DNA of 64,000 bases from Brachycybe producta (lineage: Eukaryota; Arthropoda; Diplopoda; Playtdesmida; Andrognathidae). Position numbers and translations under genes: made by a program. Positions 41,235-52,165 of the stretch are shown one piece after another. The notes beneath the pieces were generated by a model that made no database searches, was not told where the DNA came from, and saw only the letters and a program-made list of their open reading frames with translations. Every line of letters begins with the position of its first letter. The stretch's first letter is position 1. The stretch is from the NCBI GenBank assembly GCA_036925085.1, contig JAUPFP010000014.1:1918501-1982500 (forward strand), written 5' to 3'.

Positions 41235-41795
41235 TAAGGTTAAAGTAAAATTAGGTAAAGTTATTTTTTTGTAAAAGAAAAAAAGGGTGTTTCCTCGAGG
41301 CTTTTTGGAACCATTGTTAGTTGGTGGGCCACATATTGGCCCTCGGCAACCCACTTAAATAGATGAAAAATCCACTTAACATATGAAGTTGACGGTTGTG
41401 TATATTATTCTCTCTCTCTCTGTCTGTCTCTCTAAAACGAAAAACATGAAATAGGTTTTGTTTTTAATACATTAACTTTGTATTTTAGATTGTAAATTTT
41501 TACTAACTCTCTCTCTCTCTCTCTCTCTCCGGCAGTCCGAAACGAACCCCGTGAGAAGAATTGTTTTGTATTCTTTATTGCCCGGTGGCCATTTTTCTCT
41601 TGTTTTAACTCGAAGAGATTATAATTTTTTTTTTTTTTTTGGAAGTTGTTTTTACTTGTCTTGGTTTTTTTTTCTTCTTCTTCTTTAAAATAGATGGGGG
41701 TGAAGTTATTTATTTTTTTTAAAACTTAACAAATTATTACAGAAGAGAAAAATTAGTTGCAAAAAAATGGCTAAATACACTGGGTACACTTAATG
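41235..41795. other. Intergenic, microsatellites only
   Basis: (TC)n at 41410-41434 and 41508-41529; T run at 41625-41640. Confidence 0.6.
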
Positions 41796-42114
41796 ACAGG
41801 CATTTAGAAATCGGGACGAACAGAAGTTGGCTTCGCCCTTTTTATGACGACCGGCAACTTCTAATTGGTTTGTTGTGTGGTTTGACGTTGAAAAGGGGCG
41901 GAGTATGTGACGTCAGAACTCGTCGGTCAGAACTTCAGCTGGCTCCGCCCTTGTTATGGCGACTGGTAACTTCTAATTGGTTGGTTATGTAGTCTGACGT
42001 CACATGCTCCGCACTTTTCAACATCGAACCACACAACAAACCAATTAGAAGTTGCCGGTCGTCATGAAAAGGGCGGAGCCGAACTGAAGTTCGTCCCGAT
42101 TTCTAAATGCTTGT
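41796..42114. mobile_element. Composite of two family A copies
   Basis: Starts as a normal copy (ACAGGCATTTAGAAATCGGG) that breaks off at about 41930 after GTGACGTCAGAAC; a second copy, lacking its left end, follows to CCGATTTCTAAATGCTTGT. 319 bp. Flanks CACTTAATG and CACTTTTAT are only loosely alike. Confidence 0.8.
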
Positions 42115-42466
42115 CACTTTTATGTGCACATTATTATAAAGGACCGTTCTGACTTAAGTCTCAAACTTAGTGCTGAGCAAGAACACAGGCAATTAGAAAT
42201 CGGGGCAAACACAAGTTGGCTCCGCCCCTTTTTATGACGAACGACAACTTCTAATTGGTTGGTTATGTAGTCTGACGTCACATGCTCTCCGTCCTTTTCA
42301 ACGTCGAACCACACGACAAACCAATTAGAAGTTGCCATTCGTCATAAAAAGGGCGGAGCCAACTTGTGTTCGTCCCGATTTCTAAATGCCTGTCACCAGC
42401 AACAGTTGATAGACTGTTGCCGGTTGCAAGCTTGCATTGTTGCTTAATTTGCACCCGGCCTTAAGT
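42115..42466. mobile_element. Family J fragment around a family A copy
   Basis: Right part AACAGTTGATAGACTGTTGC, GGTTGCAAGCTTGCATTG and CACCCGGCCTTAAG matches the end of J copy 2. TGCTGAGCAAGAAC lies on the left. The insert is 42185-42393. Confidence 0.6.
42185..42393. mobile_element. Family A palindrome
   Basis: Ends ACAGGCAATTAGAAATCGGG and CCCGATTTCTAAATGCCTGT; 209 bp. No matching 9-bp flanks. Confidence 0.88.
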
Positions 42467-43526
42467 ACCAACTAATTTACCTTTGAATTTAGTCTGAGTG
42501 GCAAATTAGGAAATACCAAAGGGAGCAGAAACAGACTAGAAATTCTGTGACATTCTGTATACAAATTAGGGTTGTTTGGGTATGTAATTGGGCGCCCATG
42601 GGCAATTTTTTTTTTTAAAAAAATTTTTTCAACATAAATAGCGTTTGAAATGAGATTAAAGCATCATTTTTTTGATTTCATGTCTTATAATAATAATAAT
42701 AATGAATGATAATAATATGTCAAAAGCAGAAGTGAAATGTTGTTGCTTCTTGTTTTACACTTTATTAATGAGCTTTTTCCAATGTTGAGAAAGTTAGTTG
42801 CTAAAAAAAAAAAAAAAAGAAAAATCTCAACTTTGGCCAAAAAACACTGACTGACTGAGGTTCAGAAATTTCGGTTGTTTTAGAGAGAATTCCGGCACGG
42901 AGAAACCCACATGGATTTTTTTTTTCTGGGCCCTTAGTGACATTGGAGTTCACGTGTACAAAGTGTGTGCCAAAAACACACACACGCCCTTTGACACCTC
43001 GAACTGGAGTCCAAACTCAGGACTCTACAATCTTCTTCTTCTTAGACACTTTTAGAATGTATTTTTGGGAGTACTTTATTTACTTTACTAGCCAATATAA
43101 TTTCGAGTTCAAACTTTAAAGACATTTTGGACAGAGAGATGCAATTTTTAGAATAAAACATAAAAAATTGTCTGTCTGTTTTAAATTTTACCCAACTACT
43201 AACTAATATTAGAAATTGGATCTTGAACTTATAATTTTGCTATTTTGAAGGTTGAAATTTTGGGGTTTCTCCTAATATAGCTTCTTCTCTATTTGGGCGA
43301 CGAGGAAAAACTGGGTTGTACAACAACTGTTTTTTTTTAACTTACCAACTTTTAGAAAGAAGTTGAAAGTAGGTTAGAAACTAGAATGGGAATTGATATT
43401 TAATGTATTTTCATTGAGTCATTTTCGTGATAAATTCATAAGATAATAAATATTAAATAAGTAAGCAAGTTTTGTTAAATTTCCGATCTATGTTGAAGTT
43501 ATATATTTCATCTCGAACAACGACAA
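42467..43526. other. Intergenic, no gene recognised
   Basis: A family C half (GTAGGTTAGAAACTAGAATG) at about 43368. Open frames here lack any known domain. Confidence 0.5.
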
Positions 43527-43817
43527 AGGTTGGAGGTTGAGGCTAGCAATGTTGGAGATTGAGGCTAGCAATGTTGGAGGTTGAGGCTAGCAATGTTGGT
43601 GGTTGAGGCTAGCAGTGTTGGTGGTTGAGGCTAGCAGTGTTGGTGGTTGAGACTAGCAATATTGGTGGTTGAGGCTAGCAATGTTGGTGGTTGAGGCTAG
43701 CAATGTTGGTGGTTGAGGCTAGCAATGTTTGTGGCTGAGACTAGCAATGTTGGTGGTTGAGGCTAGCAATGTTGGTGGTTGAGGCTAGCAATGTTGGTGG
43801 TTGAGGCTAGCAATGTT
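43527..43817. repeat. 22-bp minisatellite with GCTAGC core
   Basis: About 13 units of GGTTGAGGCTAGCAATGTTG plus two bases. Variants are single substitutions, so the array is young. Confidence 0.95.
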
Positions 43818-43873
43818 TTTAGGTAAAGTGGTTAGTGAATGGTTTGTGTGGAAGATGATCTTAATTTGGCTAC

Positions 43874-44052
43874 ATGCAGTTCTGCCCAGCACTAAAATAT
43901 TTCGTTTGCCCCGCCTTGGTTTGTTGTGTGGTTCGACGTTGAAAAGGGCGGAGCATGTGATATCAGACTACATAACCAACCAATTAGAAGTTCCGTTCGT
44001 CATAAAAAGGGCGGAGCCAACTTCTGTTCATCCCGATTTCTATTTGCCTGTC
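43874..44052. mobile_element. Chimeric family A copy
   Basis: Left end CAGTTCTGCCCAGCACTAAAA is of the short-variant type (as at 14729), while the right half (CAATTAGAAGTT, GGGCGGAGCCAACTTCTG, GATTTCTATTTGCCTGT) is of the main type. Much of the left arm is missing. Confidence 0.75.
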
Positions 44053-44323
44053 ATCACATTCGGTATTCTAATGAAATCCATTAATAGCTAGCCTCCACCT
44101 CCAACTCTCGCCGTTGTTTAAGATGCATCATAGCTGTTATGACACTCAAAAATACAAGTTTTTAGATTTTTTTTTTAAAAAACTTCTTTCCCATGAAAAA
44201 AAAGTAACAAAAAAATCTTGAAAATAATGTTTTTTAATATTAAAAAAATAATTTTAATAAATTCTCAAAAGGTTAAATTTTAATAATTCAAATACTTAAG
44301 ATGTTTATAACAAAAAAAATCTC

Positions 44324-44366
<43 letters not shown>

Positions 44367-44502
44367 CGGAAACAGAAAGCAAAATTGGTTAATTTTACAT
44401 AAAAATGACCTCTTGGCGTAGAAATTAATGCCCCACATAAATTCAACATACATAAATTTACTTTATACAGAGGTCAAAGGGCATTTCTTTCATTTTACAT
44501 AC

Positions 44503-44549
<47 letters not shown>

Positions 44550-44830
44550 AAAGGAAAAGTAATGAAGAAAAAAAATGGCAATTAATTTAAACTTGTCTTT
44601 TTTTCTTCTTCTTACAAAAACAAATGGTCATTAATTAGTTGCCTGATATATTTTAAAATGCAAAATCTTTTAAAAAGACTAATGATTAATTATTGCAACT
44701 GAAAATCATCAATTAAATGCATTTTTAAACATATGCTGTTTATTATATTCAGAGTAATTTAAATGTTTTTCGATCTTTCTTTTTTTTTTGGCCGTTTTGA
44801 GATTTAAAAAAAAAACGTTCAATGCCACAT
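44053..44830. other. Intergenic, microsatellites
   Basis: (GA)n at 44325-44363 and 44506-44543. No gene. Confidence 0.65.
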
Positions 44831-44847
44831 TAGGCCCTGTTTCCATT

Positions 44848-45057
44848 ACAGGCAGTTAGAAATCGGTCAGAATTACAGTTGGCTCCACCCTTGTTATGGC
44901 GACTGGCAACTTCTAATTGGTTGGTTGTGTAGTCTGACGTCACATGCTCCTCTGCCCCTTTTCAACGTCGAACCACACAACAAACCAATTAGAAGTTGCC
45001 GGTCGTCATAAAAAGGGCGGAGCCAACGGAAGTTCGTCCCGATTTCTAATTGCCTGT
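44848..45057. mobile_element. Family A palindrome, 9-bp duplication GTTTCCATT
   Basis: Ends ACAGGCAGTTAGAAATCGG and CCCGATTTCTAATTGCCTGT. GTTTCCATT at 44839-44847 and GTTTCCACT at 45058-45066 (8 of 9). It is inserted into TTAGGCCCTGTTTCCA, the end of a GGCC-type MITE like the one at 27003. Confidence 0.9.
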
Positions 45058-45324
45058 GTTTCCACTTGACGAAAATTATTGAACTTTAAAAGTTTAAGTC
45101 CTTTTTTTTTAATTTGTGCTTTATTATTGTTTTTATAAAGAAATGGCTTTTTTTCCCTCTAAAACTGAAGGTGGCTTTATAACTATTTATTTTGCTTTTG
45201 TCTCACCGAACGGCGCCACTGCAGTGGCTGATGCTGTGGCTTCATAGACGTTTTTTTTTGTAAAATTTGGACGCAAAATCGTCAAGCGAACGGTTTTTAA
45301 AAAAAAAACATGAAAAATTTTTAA

Positions 45325-45545
45325 ATTGTTTTCAAAACTAGAATGGTAAAAGATTATGTTAAAAGATAAGACTTTTTGATGACAATATCTTAAAAAATAA
45401 ACATTTTATAGTTCAGTTTGAAAATGGCTCGTTTTTTTTTTGTTTTTCCATTGACACTTCATAAAAAGTTTAATTTGAAAGATGTCATGAAAAAAAACTT
45501 AGTATTATCGATCAACTATTCTAGTTTTTAAAATATTTCTCTTGA
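45325..45545. mobile_element. Family C, diverged copy
   Basis: CAAAACTAGAATGGTA and CAACTATTCTAGTTTTTAAA pair; the arms are worn. Confidence 0.6.
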
Positions 45546-45732
45546 AAAAAGTTCGCTTGAAGTTTCTCAAAACCGCGGGGTGGATGGGGAAAAATACCTC
45601 TGAGGTGGCGCCATCTGGAGAGACAAAAACAAAATAAATATCTACAAAAAGTCACCTTAAACCAAAGTGAAACTTAAACAGAGCTAAACTTAAAAAAAAC
45701 TCTTCAATAGACATGCCTTGCATCATGCAAGT

Positions 45733-46140
45733 AGAATGCAAGTAATTATTTTGTGCGTGTAGCGTTAGATGGCGCCACTAGCCCTCTCTCATAGAAATGT
45801 ACTGCAGACATTCTTCAACTCTTCCTTTTGTTTCACGTGGCAAACTTTTAATTGCGTCATCGCTATTTCTACACGTGGCAAACTTTTAATTTGCGTCATC
45901 GCTATTTACCTCTACACGTGCTCTCACTTTTATTATGTTTCTGGGTTTAAGTTTGTCCACGTGCTCTGATAATTAAGGTTGTTTTGGACACTTTTATAGC
46001 TAAAAGGGTGCATTCGATTTCAACTAATTGGCGACGAGTGTAGTTAGGCCACATATGGAGAGGACAGTCCGAGAGGTTGCATGCGCCATCTACCTTGCAA
46101 TTTACACAAGTATTTTACTATGCAGAGGCCTCTTTTAAGT
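45733..46140 (+). mobile_element. Family D element, copy 3
   Basis: GTTAGATGGCGCCACTAGCC, CACGTGGCAAACTTTTAAT (twice), GTTTGTCCACGTGCTCTGAT, AGCTAAAAGGGTGCATTCG, GCGCCATCTACCTTGCAA, as in copy 1. One inner segment of about 50 bp is duplicated. Confidence 0.78.
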
Positions 46141-46589
46141 TTAACTTTATTTTAAGCATATATATGCGGGTTTAAAGTGGTTTTTAAGTAGCTCTTGATG
46201 AGTCGAGACTTTTTTTTAAGTTGAAAACTTTCTCATCGGAGAAAAACAATATCTTCCTAAGTCTGCAATCTGAGGTTAGCTGAAGCATAAAACAAAGCAG
46301 TTTTGTTGTTCAATGATGCAGCAAATAAATGAAATGAATAATAAATATAAATGTAAATAATGATAGAACAGTGACCTAAAATTGAATATTATATAAGTTT
46401 TTGCCGCTTTTTTCTTCTTCTTTCTTTTTCAACCGTTATTGAGATGACATTCCAAAACAAGCAAAACTAGCTTTTAAAAAAAAAGTGGCCACAAAAGGTG
46501 TCAAGTGGGGTCCTCCTCCTTCTCCTTGTGTGTTGTTTTTTTGATATGGAGTTAAATAAAAATACCTATCTGAATATTGACCTCTCTTG

Positions 46590-46742
46590 CTAACAATTTT
46601 AAAATAATCTAATAAAAAAACTGCTAAAAAAAGCAGTGTTTTATTAGATTATTTTAAAATTTCTTAAAGAGGCCCCGTTTACACTTAAAAAAAAATTTAA
46701 CCTTAAAAAAGTTTGGTTTTGTTCAAAGTGTAAACAGGGCCT
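46590..46742. repeat. Two adjacent hairpins
   Basis: 46590-46663: TTTTAAAATAATCTAATAA and its inverse around AACTGCT..AGCAGT. 46671-46742: GGCCCCGTTTACACTT and AAGTGTAAACAGGGCC. The second ends resemble the outer word of family C. Confidence 0.75.
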
Positions 46743-46779
46743 CCTCTGGAATTCTGATTAATTCTAAATGAAGAGAAAC

Positions 46780-47350
46780 TTGAATGTGTTTTTAGAAACT
46801 AGAAGGGTAGCTCAAATCACTTAAGTGCAATTTCATGTTGATTTTTTTTTTTTCAAAATAAACTCTTTACGTCAGTTTGAAAATGACCCAACTTTAGAGA
46901 GAGGATATTTTTTTTACAAAAAATTTATGTCTGTAAAAAAAGTTTATTTTGAAAGATATAACGTGGAAATACTTTTAAGTGATTGAGCTAATAATACCTT
47001 GTACACACACACATGAGTTAAATGAATACAAATTAAATGTGTTTAGGTGAATTATACGGAATCCAGTTAAGGACATAAACCAAATAAAAAAATTTATTAT
47101 TAATATTTTAAATTGAAATACTAAATCAATATTTTAATGTCAATAGTTTCTATATTTTATATTTAAGTATTAACTCAATATTTTCAGATTAATTAACTGA
47201 ATAAATTGAATTCAATATATATTGTTTGTTTGTCCTTCACAGGGCTCTGTAGAACACGTTTACTATTTAAATGCATTTAAATTATCAGGTTTGTGTACTA
47301 GGTATAACGATTCTAGTTTTTAAAACACATTCAAGTTTCTCTTAATTCTG
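46780..47350. mobile_element. Family C element split by family F
   Basis: Left arm TTTTAGAAACTAGAAGGGTA to GTGATTGAGC; right remainder CGATTCTAGTTTTTAAAACAC from 47308. The break holds family F with its TAA duplication. Confidence 0.8.
46995..47304. mobile_element. Family F element, copy 2 (inverted), TAA duplication
   Basis: Ends TACCTTGTACACACA and TTTGTGTACTAGGTA; TAA at 46992-46994 and 47305-47307. About 310 bp, the same size as copy 1, in reverse orientation. Confidence 0.85.
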
Positions 47351-47394
47351 CTCTTCTGAAAAACAGAAGTTTGAAAATCAGGCTGTTTGTAAAT

Positions 47395-48013
47395 ATTAAA
47401 CTATTTAGTTAAATATTAAGTTATATATTAAGTTAAAGGTTAAAATATTAAGGCAAATATTAAAATATTAAGTTAAGGTTTAAAATACTAAGTTAAGGGT
47501 TAAAATATTAAGTTACGGGTTAAAGTATTAAGTTAAATATTGAAGTATTAAGGCAAATATTAAAGTACTAAGTTAAGTATTAAAATATTAATATAAATTA
47601 TCAAAATATTAAGGTAAATATTAAGTAAAATATTAAATTATTAAGTAAAATATTAAGTATTAAAATATTATGGTAAATATTAAGGTAAATATTAAAATAT
47701 TAAGTTAAGGGTTCAAATACTAAGTTAAGGGTTTAAATATTAATATAAATATCAAAATATTAAGTTAAATATTAAATTATTAAGGTAAATATTAAGTAAA
47801 TTATTACAGTAAATATTAAGACAAATATTAAAATATTAAGTTAAGTATCAAAATATTAATATAAATATCAAAATATTAAGTTGAATATTAAATTCTTAAG
47901 GTAAATATTAAGTAAAATATTAAGTATTAAAATATTACGGTAAATATTAAAATATTAAGGTAAATATTAAAATATTAAGGTAAATATTAAAATATTAAGG
48001 TAAATATTAAAAT
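47395..48013. repeat. AT-rich degenerate satellite
   Basis: Units such as TTAAAATATTAAGGTAAATA repeated about 30 times; the last five are nearly identical. Confidence 0.9.
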
Positions 48014-49479
48014 CGCGCCTTTACAAGAAATAGGAGAAAATTCTCTGAATCATTCTGACTTTTTTTTTCCAAAAAAAATATGAATTTTTCATTTTTCAAT
48101 TTTTATACATTCTGTATTTTTTGAGATTAATATGCTAACAACGTCCAGTGGTTTTTTTTTTTAAAAAAAGAAGAGCTTGAAGCCATATTTTATATTATTA
48201 ATAATAACTTGGTTCCGTGCGTCGAATAATCAAAGATGGCGGCGTTTTTTTCTTCTTCTTCTGTTATTTCTTTCACTTGTCCTTGTCTTGTTGGTATTTT
48301 TTTTTAAATTTTTATTATTTATAAGCTCTTCTTAAAAAAAATATGTTTTGTTCATTTGCTTATAAGTTATAACTCACATATTTCACACTTAAATTTTTTT
48401 TAAATTTTTTTCAAAATGTTGAAATTGAAAATGGCCGCCACCAAAATTTTTTTTTATTTTTTTTATGAAAAGAAGAATAGAAGAACTTGTTGGTCATTGT
48501 TATTATTTATGTTTCTGAGGTCATATTAATATAAATGCATAAACAATCGGGTCTGTTTTGCATAATCATGTGTGAACTGGGAATAGTTGTTGTCGTGACG
48601 TTTCGTCATTTCACACATTTGGTTTTTCTGACATTGAAAAATGTGGAAACTGTTTTTTGGTCACATTTATGGCCCTTTTTTTTCCGCCCTCTGTTGTGTG
48701 TGTGTGTTGCTTCCGCATTTTGTAATTTCTTTTTAGAAATAAGTTTAGAAGGAAAAATGCCAACTTCTATTAATTGAAAGTCTGTGACATCCTTATTTCT
48801 ACTTTTCTGATATATTATTATTATTATTATATTATTGTTCTATTTTGAACATAAAACGTTTATTTTTTTTAATAACTGTCCGGAACAAGTCTCGAGGATT
48901 TTTTGTTTTGTTTTCTATCTTCATAACTAAAAATATTAAAACAATGGATAATATAGAAAATGGGACCTTGGTAATTTTTTTTAAAAAAAAGAATTCACGT
49001 TCAGCTCAAGAGAATAATACATTTTGAGATGAAAAAAAAATGCATATAATTATATTATATATCACAAATAAATACGTGCTGTTTTCAGGCACAAGAAATT
49101 GTGTTTCAATTGGAATTGAATGCATTTATGGCTTTCAGCTTAAGGCCTTGCTAGACTCTCTGCTCAGAAATGATAGTTTTTGGAAGTTTGTTTTTTCTTC
49201 GGAAATAATAATTTAAAAAAGCTCCTGGAGTACAATCTAGAGAAATGCAACACTGCAAAGGTCAGGGTGACCATGTGCAGACAAACAGCAAGATTTTCAG
49301 AGTTTTTCATTTTGCAAGTTACATTTTGTGGAATTTATGTTTTTGAAATATTTTTTCAGAGTTCTTTTCATTGAACTCTTCGCAAGGCCTTTAAAAAGAA
49401 ATGTTTTAAGCTTAATGGCAGTTAAAGTTTAAAAAAACTGTTTCATTACGAGTAAATAGTACAGACGGTCGCATTATGT
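48014..49479. other. Intergenic, no gene recognised
   Basis: AAGATGGCGGCG at 48232-48243 and AAAATGGCCGCC at about 48428 are YY1-like words. Open frames at 48535 and 49180 lack known domains. Confidence 0.5.
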
Positions 49480-50020
49480 TGTAGTTCAGCTCGAGAGAAT
49501 GCAAATTCAGCTGGAGAGAATTTGCATTTCAGCTCGAGAGAATCCATTTCAGCTCAATAGAATACAGACGCAGACGTTTGCTATATATAGTATTTCAGCT
49601 CAAGAGAATGTAAATTCAGCTGGAGAGAATTCATTTCAGCTCGAGAGAATCTGCATTTCAACTTGAAAGAATGCAATTTCAGCTCGAGAGAATTTGCATT
49701 TCAGCTCGATAAAATACGGACGTTTGCAATATATAGTATTTCAGCTCGAGAAAATGCAATTTCAACTCGAGATAATGCAAATTCAGCTGGAGAGTTTTTG
49801 CATTTCAACTGGAGAGAATTCATTTCAGCTCGAGAGAGTTTGCATTTCAACTTGAAAGAATGCAATTTCAGCTCGAGAGAATGCAATTATAGCTGGAGAG
49901 AATTTGCCTTTCAACTCGAGAGATTCTATTTCAGCTCGATAGAATACAGACGTTCACAATATACGCTCGTATAATATTTCAACTCGAGAGAATGCATTTC
50001 AGCTCAAGGGAATGCGCTGT
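49480..50020. repeat. Degenerate 20-23 bp minisatellite with CTCGAGAGAATG
   Basis: About 24 units of ATTTCAGCTCGAGAGAATGC. A higher-order unit of about 175 bp is marked by the words CAGACGTTTGC..TATATAGTATTTCAG at 49563, 49729 and 49946. Confidence 0.92.
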
Positions 50021-50904
50021 ACTCAAATTATTATTTGCAAGTAACACAGGAGAATGCGTTTTAACAGCCCAAATGAACTTGTACATGAAAATGCTTATTT
50101 ATTTCTAAAGAATGCATTTTCAACTCAGAAATAATTCATTTTAGCTGATGAGATACTTATCTTTATAGATTGCATTAAACTGTATTAAACCAATTTTTAT
50201 GGCGGCGAAAACAAGCCTTTTAAAATTCATTTTGAAACATGTTTTCTAAAAAATTTAATAAAACTGAAATGTATTTTTTTTTTTCTAATTTATTTTTAGG
50301 TTTTCATTCTTCATTGATTGCGTTAAACAAAGGTTCTCTCTTTTCAAAGACGGTAAATTAAGGCAAATATATATAATTATATTTAACTTCATAAATATAG
50401 TTAACGCGGTAATAGTTGCCATCATCATAATGGAATGTTTGTGTTAAGAGAACAACATAATCGAGAAACTTCATTATTATTTTTTGATGTTGTCTTTCCG
50501 GAAACAAAATAAAATCTTTCGAATTTAATTTCAATAAAAATATGAAATAGAAAAGTGCATCAGAATGATGAATTTTTTTTTAAATAAATTTAATGGGGGA
50601 AAGGGGGAGGTTCCGTGGGAAGAAAAAAAAATTGTCTTATAAAGTGATTCAATAGAATTTGACACCAAAAATATTACAGAATTTGAAAATTTTTTGGTTA
50701 AAATTGTTAAATTTTATTTACTTCACTCTGTATTTCTCTTAAGTTTTGCGTGTTCGGAATTCTTTCAAGGCTTTTAAAAAGGTGGTCTCTCTCCTTCAAT
50801 AATAATAATAATAATAATCTTTGCAAAAAATCTTTTCTTTCAGTGTTCAATTTTATTCTTGGTCATTTCTATTCTCGATCTAATGTTTTGGTAAACTTTT
50901 TAAC

Positions 50905-50949
<45 letters not shown>

Positions 50950-51155
50950 CGTTCTACAAGTATGCAAATTAGGCAAGGTCCATGCCTAGAAGCTAAGATG
51001 ACAGCCTTTTTAAGGCTTCAACCTTGACAGAGAGAAAGTTTACTGAAGTCGAAAACGAGTTTTTCAATACTCTTTACATTTTTTTTTGTTTTAATATTTG
51101 GTCTCCATTTTGGTTCTATTTAAAAAAAAAAAAGTTATGATGACGTTTTATTTTG
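50021..51155. other. Intergenic, no gene recognised
   Basis: (ATA)n at 50799-50818; (GA)n at 50908-50947. Confidence 0.55.
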
Positions 51156-52165
51156 TTGAGCGCCATTTTGTTTCCAGGAAATAATTAAATTTGTTTGTTT
51201 TTTTGTATGTTGAGCTTAAACAACAACAACAAGAACTTTAATTGGATTCTTTAGCTTAAAATGGAATCATGGGCGCCATTTTTGTGACATTTTTGGTTTT
51301 AGAAATTAGTTTATTGTTGAAAAGTACAATTCAATGGATGCTTAAGGCGCCATTTTGGGTTTTAAAATTTGGTCTAGTGTTGAAAGTTGAAAGTAGTTTG
51401 TTGAGCGCCATTTTGTTTCTAGGAAATAGTTAAATTTTTTTTGTATGTTGACCTTAAACAACAACAAGAGCGTTAATTGGATTCTTTAGCTTAAAATGGA
51501 ATCATGGGCGCCATTTTTGTGACATTTTTGGTTTTAGAAATTAGTTTATTGTTGAAAAGTACAATTCCATGGATGCTTAAGGCGCCATTTTGGTTTTAAA
51601 ATTTGGTCTATGTCTGTCCATTTGAATGGATGGTTTTAAGATTTGGTCTATTGTTGAAAGTATGCCTACATTTGAATTGGCACTTTTAGATTCTTTAGCT
51701 TAAAATGGAATTATGGGCGCCATTTTTGACATTTTTGGTTGTAGAAATTGGTTTACTGTTGAAAAGTACAATTCAATGGATGCTTAAGGCGCCATTTTGG
51801 GTTTTAAAATTTTGTCTATTGCTGAAAGTACATTTGGTCATTTTGATTTTAAGATTTGGTCTATTGTTGAAAATTGAAAGTAGTTTGTTGAGCGCCATTT
51901 TGTTTCTAGGAAATAGTTAAAAAAAATTTTGTATGTTGAGCTTAAACAACAACAGTAGCTTCAATTGGATTCGTTAAGCTTAAAATGGAATTATGGGCGC
52001 CATTTTTGGGACATTTTTGGTTTTAGAAATTGGTTTACTGTTAGAAATTGCAATTCAGTGAATGCGTCAGGCGCCATTTTGTGTTTTAAAATTTGATCTA
52101 TTGTTGAAAGTACATTTGAATTGGCATTTTAGATGCCATTTTGGGTTTTAAATTTGGTCTATTGC
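51156..52165. repeat. Long-unit tandem repeat with regular GCGCCATTTT
   Basis: Words recur in order: TTGAGCGCCATTTTG, CAACAACAAC, GGATTCTTTAGCTTAAAATG, GGGCGCCATTTTTG, TTAGAAATTGGTTTACTG, AAGGCGCCATTTTGG, TTTGGTCTATTGTTGAAAG. About four unequal higher-order units, roughly 210-270 bp each. No sustained reading frame. Confidence 0.88.
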
